A stretch of 7,018 nt of DNA from Lentisphaeria bacterium (lineage in GTDB: Bacteria; Verrucomicrobiota; Lentisphaeria; Victivallales; UBA1829), in assembly GCA_017540385.1 (NCBI GenBank), contig JAFYBD010000053.1, positions 1-7,018 of the forward strand. The letters run 5' to 3'. A program made the position numbers and the translations under genes. Of this stretch, positions 5,895-7,018 are shown in pieces. The notes under the pieces were generated by a model, which made no database searches, was not told the origin of the DNA, and worked only from the letters and a program-made list of their open reading frames with translations. Within the stretch, counting starts at the first letter, position 1. Each line of letters begins with the position of its first letter.

Positions 5895-5947
5895 CTGACA
5901 AAAGAACGGCCCCGCTTCCTGAAATGGGAAACGGGGCCGGATTTTTT
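5895..5947. terminator. Bidirectional terminator between the operon and the ABC permease gene
   Basis: A 13-bp stem pairs 5907-5919 with 5927-5939 across a 7-nt loop. The one irregular position (C5915/A5931) is a C-A mismatch forward and a G-U pair in reverse. Forward, the stem is followed by GATTTTTTAC (5940-5949). In reverse it is followed by TTCTTTTGTC. It lies between two convergent genes, 30 nt after the FkbM-like stop and about 50 nt beyond the permease stop, and can serve both. Confidence 0.88.
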
Positions 5948-5992
5948 ACTGACGGCGGGGCAGGGGGCGAACCCGCAGCCGCGCCCGTCGCA

Positions 5993-7018
5993 TTACTCGT
6001 AGCGCAGGGCTTCGATCGGGTCGAGCCGGGAGGCTTTCCACGCGGGGTAGAACCCGAAGAGGATGCCGACCGTGGCGGACACGATGACGGCCGCCACGAT
6101 GGCCTGCGGGCTGGCTTCGATGGGCCATCCCAGGACGCCGGCGATCATGAGGGATGCGCCATGGCCGAGCAGGATGCCCAGGATGCCGCCGGAGATGCAC
6201 AGCACGACGGATTCGATCAGGAACTGCCGCAGGATGTCGCGGGAACGCGCCCCGACGGCCATGCGGAGGCCGATTTCGCGCGTGCGTTCGGTGACGGACA
6301 CGAGCATGATGTTCATGATGCCGACGCCGCCGACGACGAGCGAGATGAGCGCCACGCCGAGGAGCAGGTTGGTCATGAGGGTGGAGGTCTGGTTCAGCAT
6401 GGACATGAATTCGGCGGAGTTCCGGACGGTGAAGTCGTCGTCCTGCTCGATGCTGAGGCTGTGGCGTTTGCGGAGGAGGTCGGAGACTTCCCTCACGGCC
6501 TGTTCGTTCTTCTCGATCGTGGAGGCGGTCACGATGATCTGGTCCAGCTGGGTGAAACGGCTGTAGAAGAGCTTGTCCTTCGTGATACTGTTGTCCTGAT
6601 CCGGGTAGAGCGCGCGTCCGCTGATGGCGAAGCGTTCGCCGGGGGAGTCGGACACGGTGCTGGAGGTATTGGAGGCGGTACCGGTCTTGAGTCCGGTCAC
6701 GCGCATGCGCATGGTGGTCCAGGGGGTCAGGACCACGTCGTCCTCGTCGGAGCCCATCATGTTCGCGCCCTTGGTCTTCAGGACGCCGATGACGGAGAAG
6801 GTGACGTCGCCGATGCGGAGTTCGCAGTCGAGCGGGGACATGCCGTTGAAGACTTCCTTCACGATGGTGGTGCCGACGACGCAGACGCGTGCGTTGGTGT
6901 CGACTTCCTCGTTCGTGAAGATGCGGCCTTCCTTGATATCCCAGTTGCGGATTTCGAAGTATGCGGGGGCCACGCCGAACACGTTGCTGGGGACCCAGTT
7001 CACGTTGCCGAAGATGAC
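5993..7018 (-). CDS. MacB/FtsX-type ABC transporter permease (5' partial)
   Basis: The last 341 codons of a permease of the MacB/LolC/FtsX superfamily are visible; the frame stays open to the right edge, so the true start is outside. The visible part begins in the large extracytoplasmic MacB-core domain (NVFGVAPAYFEIRNWDIKEGRIF), followed by the GTTIVKEVF and IGDVTFSVIGVLKTKGANMMG segments. The C-terminal FtsX domain has three membrane segments: LLLGVALISLVVGGVGIMN, a glycine-rich VVLCISGGILGILLGHG, and AIVAAVIVSATVGILFGFYPAW. The cytoplasmic coupling segment ERTREIGLRMAVGA sits after the first. The first transmembrane helix is missing with the 5' end. Such permeases pair with an ATPase and often a membrane-fusion protein, usually encoded alongside, to export peptides, lipids or drugs from the envelope. 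No ATPase gene follows downstream, so partners are probably upstream, beyond the window. The substrate is unknown. Confidence 0.93.
   Translation of the reverse strand, partial: VIFGNVNWVPSNVFGVAPAYFEIRNWDIKEGRIFTNEEVDTNARVCVVGTTIVKEVFNGMSPLDCELRIGDVTFSVIGVLKTKGANMMGSDEDDVVLTPWTTMRMRVTGLKTGTASNTSSTVSDSPGERFAISGRALYPDQDNSITKDKLFYSRFTQLDQIIVTASTIEKNEQAVREVSDLLRKRHSLSIEQDDDFTVRNSAEFMSMLNQTSTLMTNLLLGVALISLVVGGVGIMNIMLVSVTERTREIGLRMAVGARSRDILRQFLIESVVLCISGGILGILLGHGASLMIAGVLGWPIEASPQAIVAAVIVSATVGILFGFYPAWKASRLDPIEALRYE

Noticed and set aside
4492..5901. A 469-codon reverse open frame opposite the FkbM-like gene
   Set aside because: It mirrors the codon bias of the forward gene, has an R/G/H-rich composition without motifs, and runs into the bidirectional terminator region.
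1..7018. CRISPR arrays, insertion sequences, tRNA/rRNA genes, defence or biosynthetic clusters
   Set aside because: No regularly spaced direct repeats, transposase frames, cloverleaf-like sequence or defence domains were seen on either strand; gene content is housekeeping-like with uniform composition.

Overview
The window is a high-GC bacterial chromosomal segment with ordinary housekeeping content. A stand-alone single-RRM RNA-binding protein, a degenerate AraC-type regulator, an FkbM-like protein with a disordered N-terminus, and sharp sigma70-like promoters in AT-rich gaps together suggest a PVC-group bacterium, perhaps Lentisphaerota (Victivallis-like). That assignment is an inference from general resemblance, not from any search.

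Layout. Positions 1-66 are the last 21 codons of an unidentified forward gene, closed by a rho-independent terminator (98-136). A short spacer with an inverted repeat and a promoter (246-274) leads to an AraC-family regulator (323-1171, +) whose second helix-turn-helix is cut short, apparently by a frameshift. Converging on it is a small RRM protein gene (1251-1523, -) with its own terminator. Its best promoter lies about 240 nt upstream, implying a long 5' leader. From the same AT-rich gap a strong promoter (1905-1934) fires in the other direction into a forward operon.

The operon is pyrK (2009-2797), pyrD class 1B (2790-3713, GTG start, 8-nt overlap with pyrK), an inositol-monophosphatase-family phosphatase (3729-4526) and an FkbM-methyltransferase-like protein (4558-5877). 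PyrK and PyrD should form the NAD-linked dihydroorotate dehydrogenase of UMP synthesis: PyrD oxidises dihydroorotate on FMN, and electrons pass through the PyrK 2Fe-2S cluster and FAD to NAD+. The last two genes are closely spaced behind them but have no obvious link to pyrimidine synthesis. A bidirectional hairpin terminator (5895-5947) separates the operon from a convergent MacB/FtsX-type ABC transporter permease (5993-7018, -), whose 5' end runs off the window.

I found no CRISPR array, insertion sequence, tRNA, rRNA or clear defence system. The most unusual items are the FkbM-like protein, which has lost several acidic residues of the SAM-binding/catalytic motifs and carries an N-terminal run of DNFG-type heptads; the broken C-terminus of the AraC regulator; and the long leader of the RRM gene.
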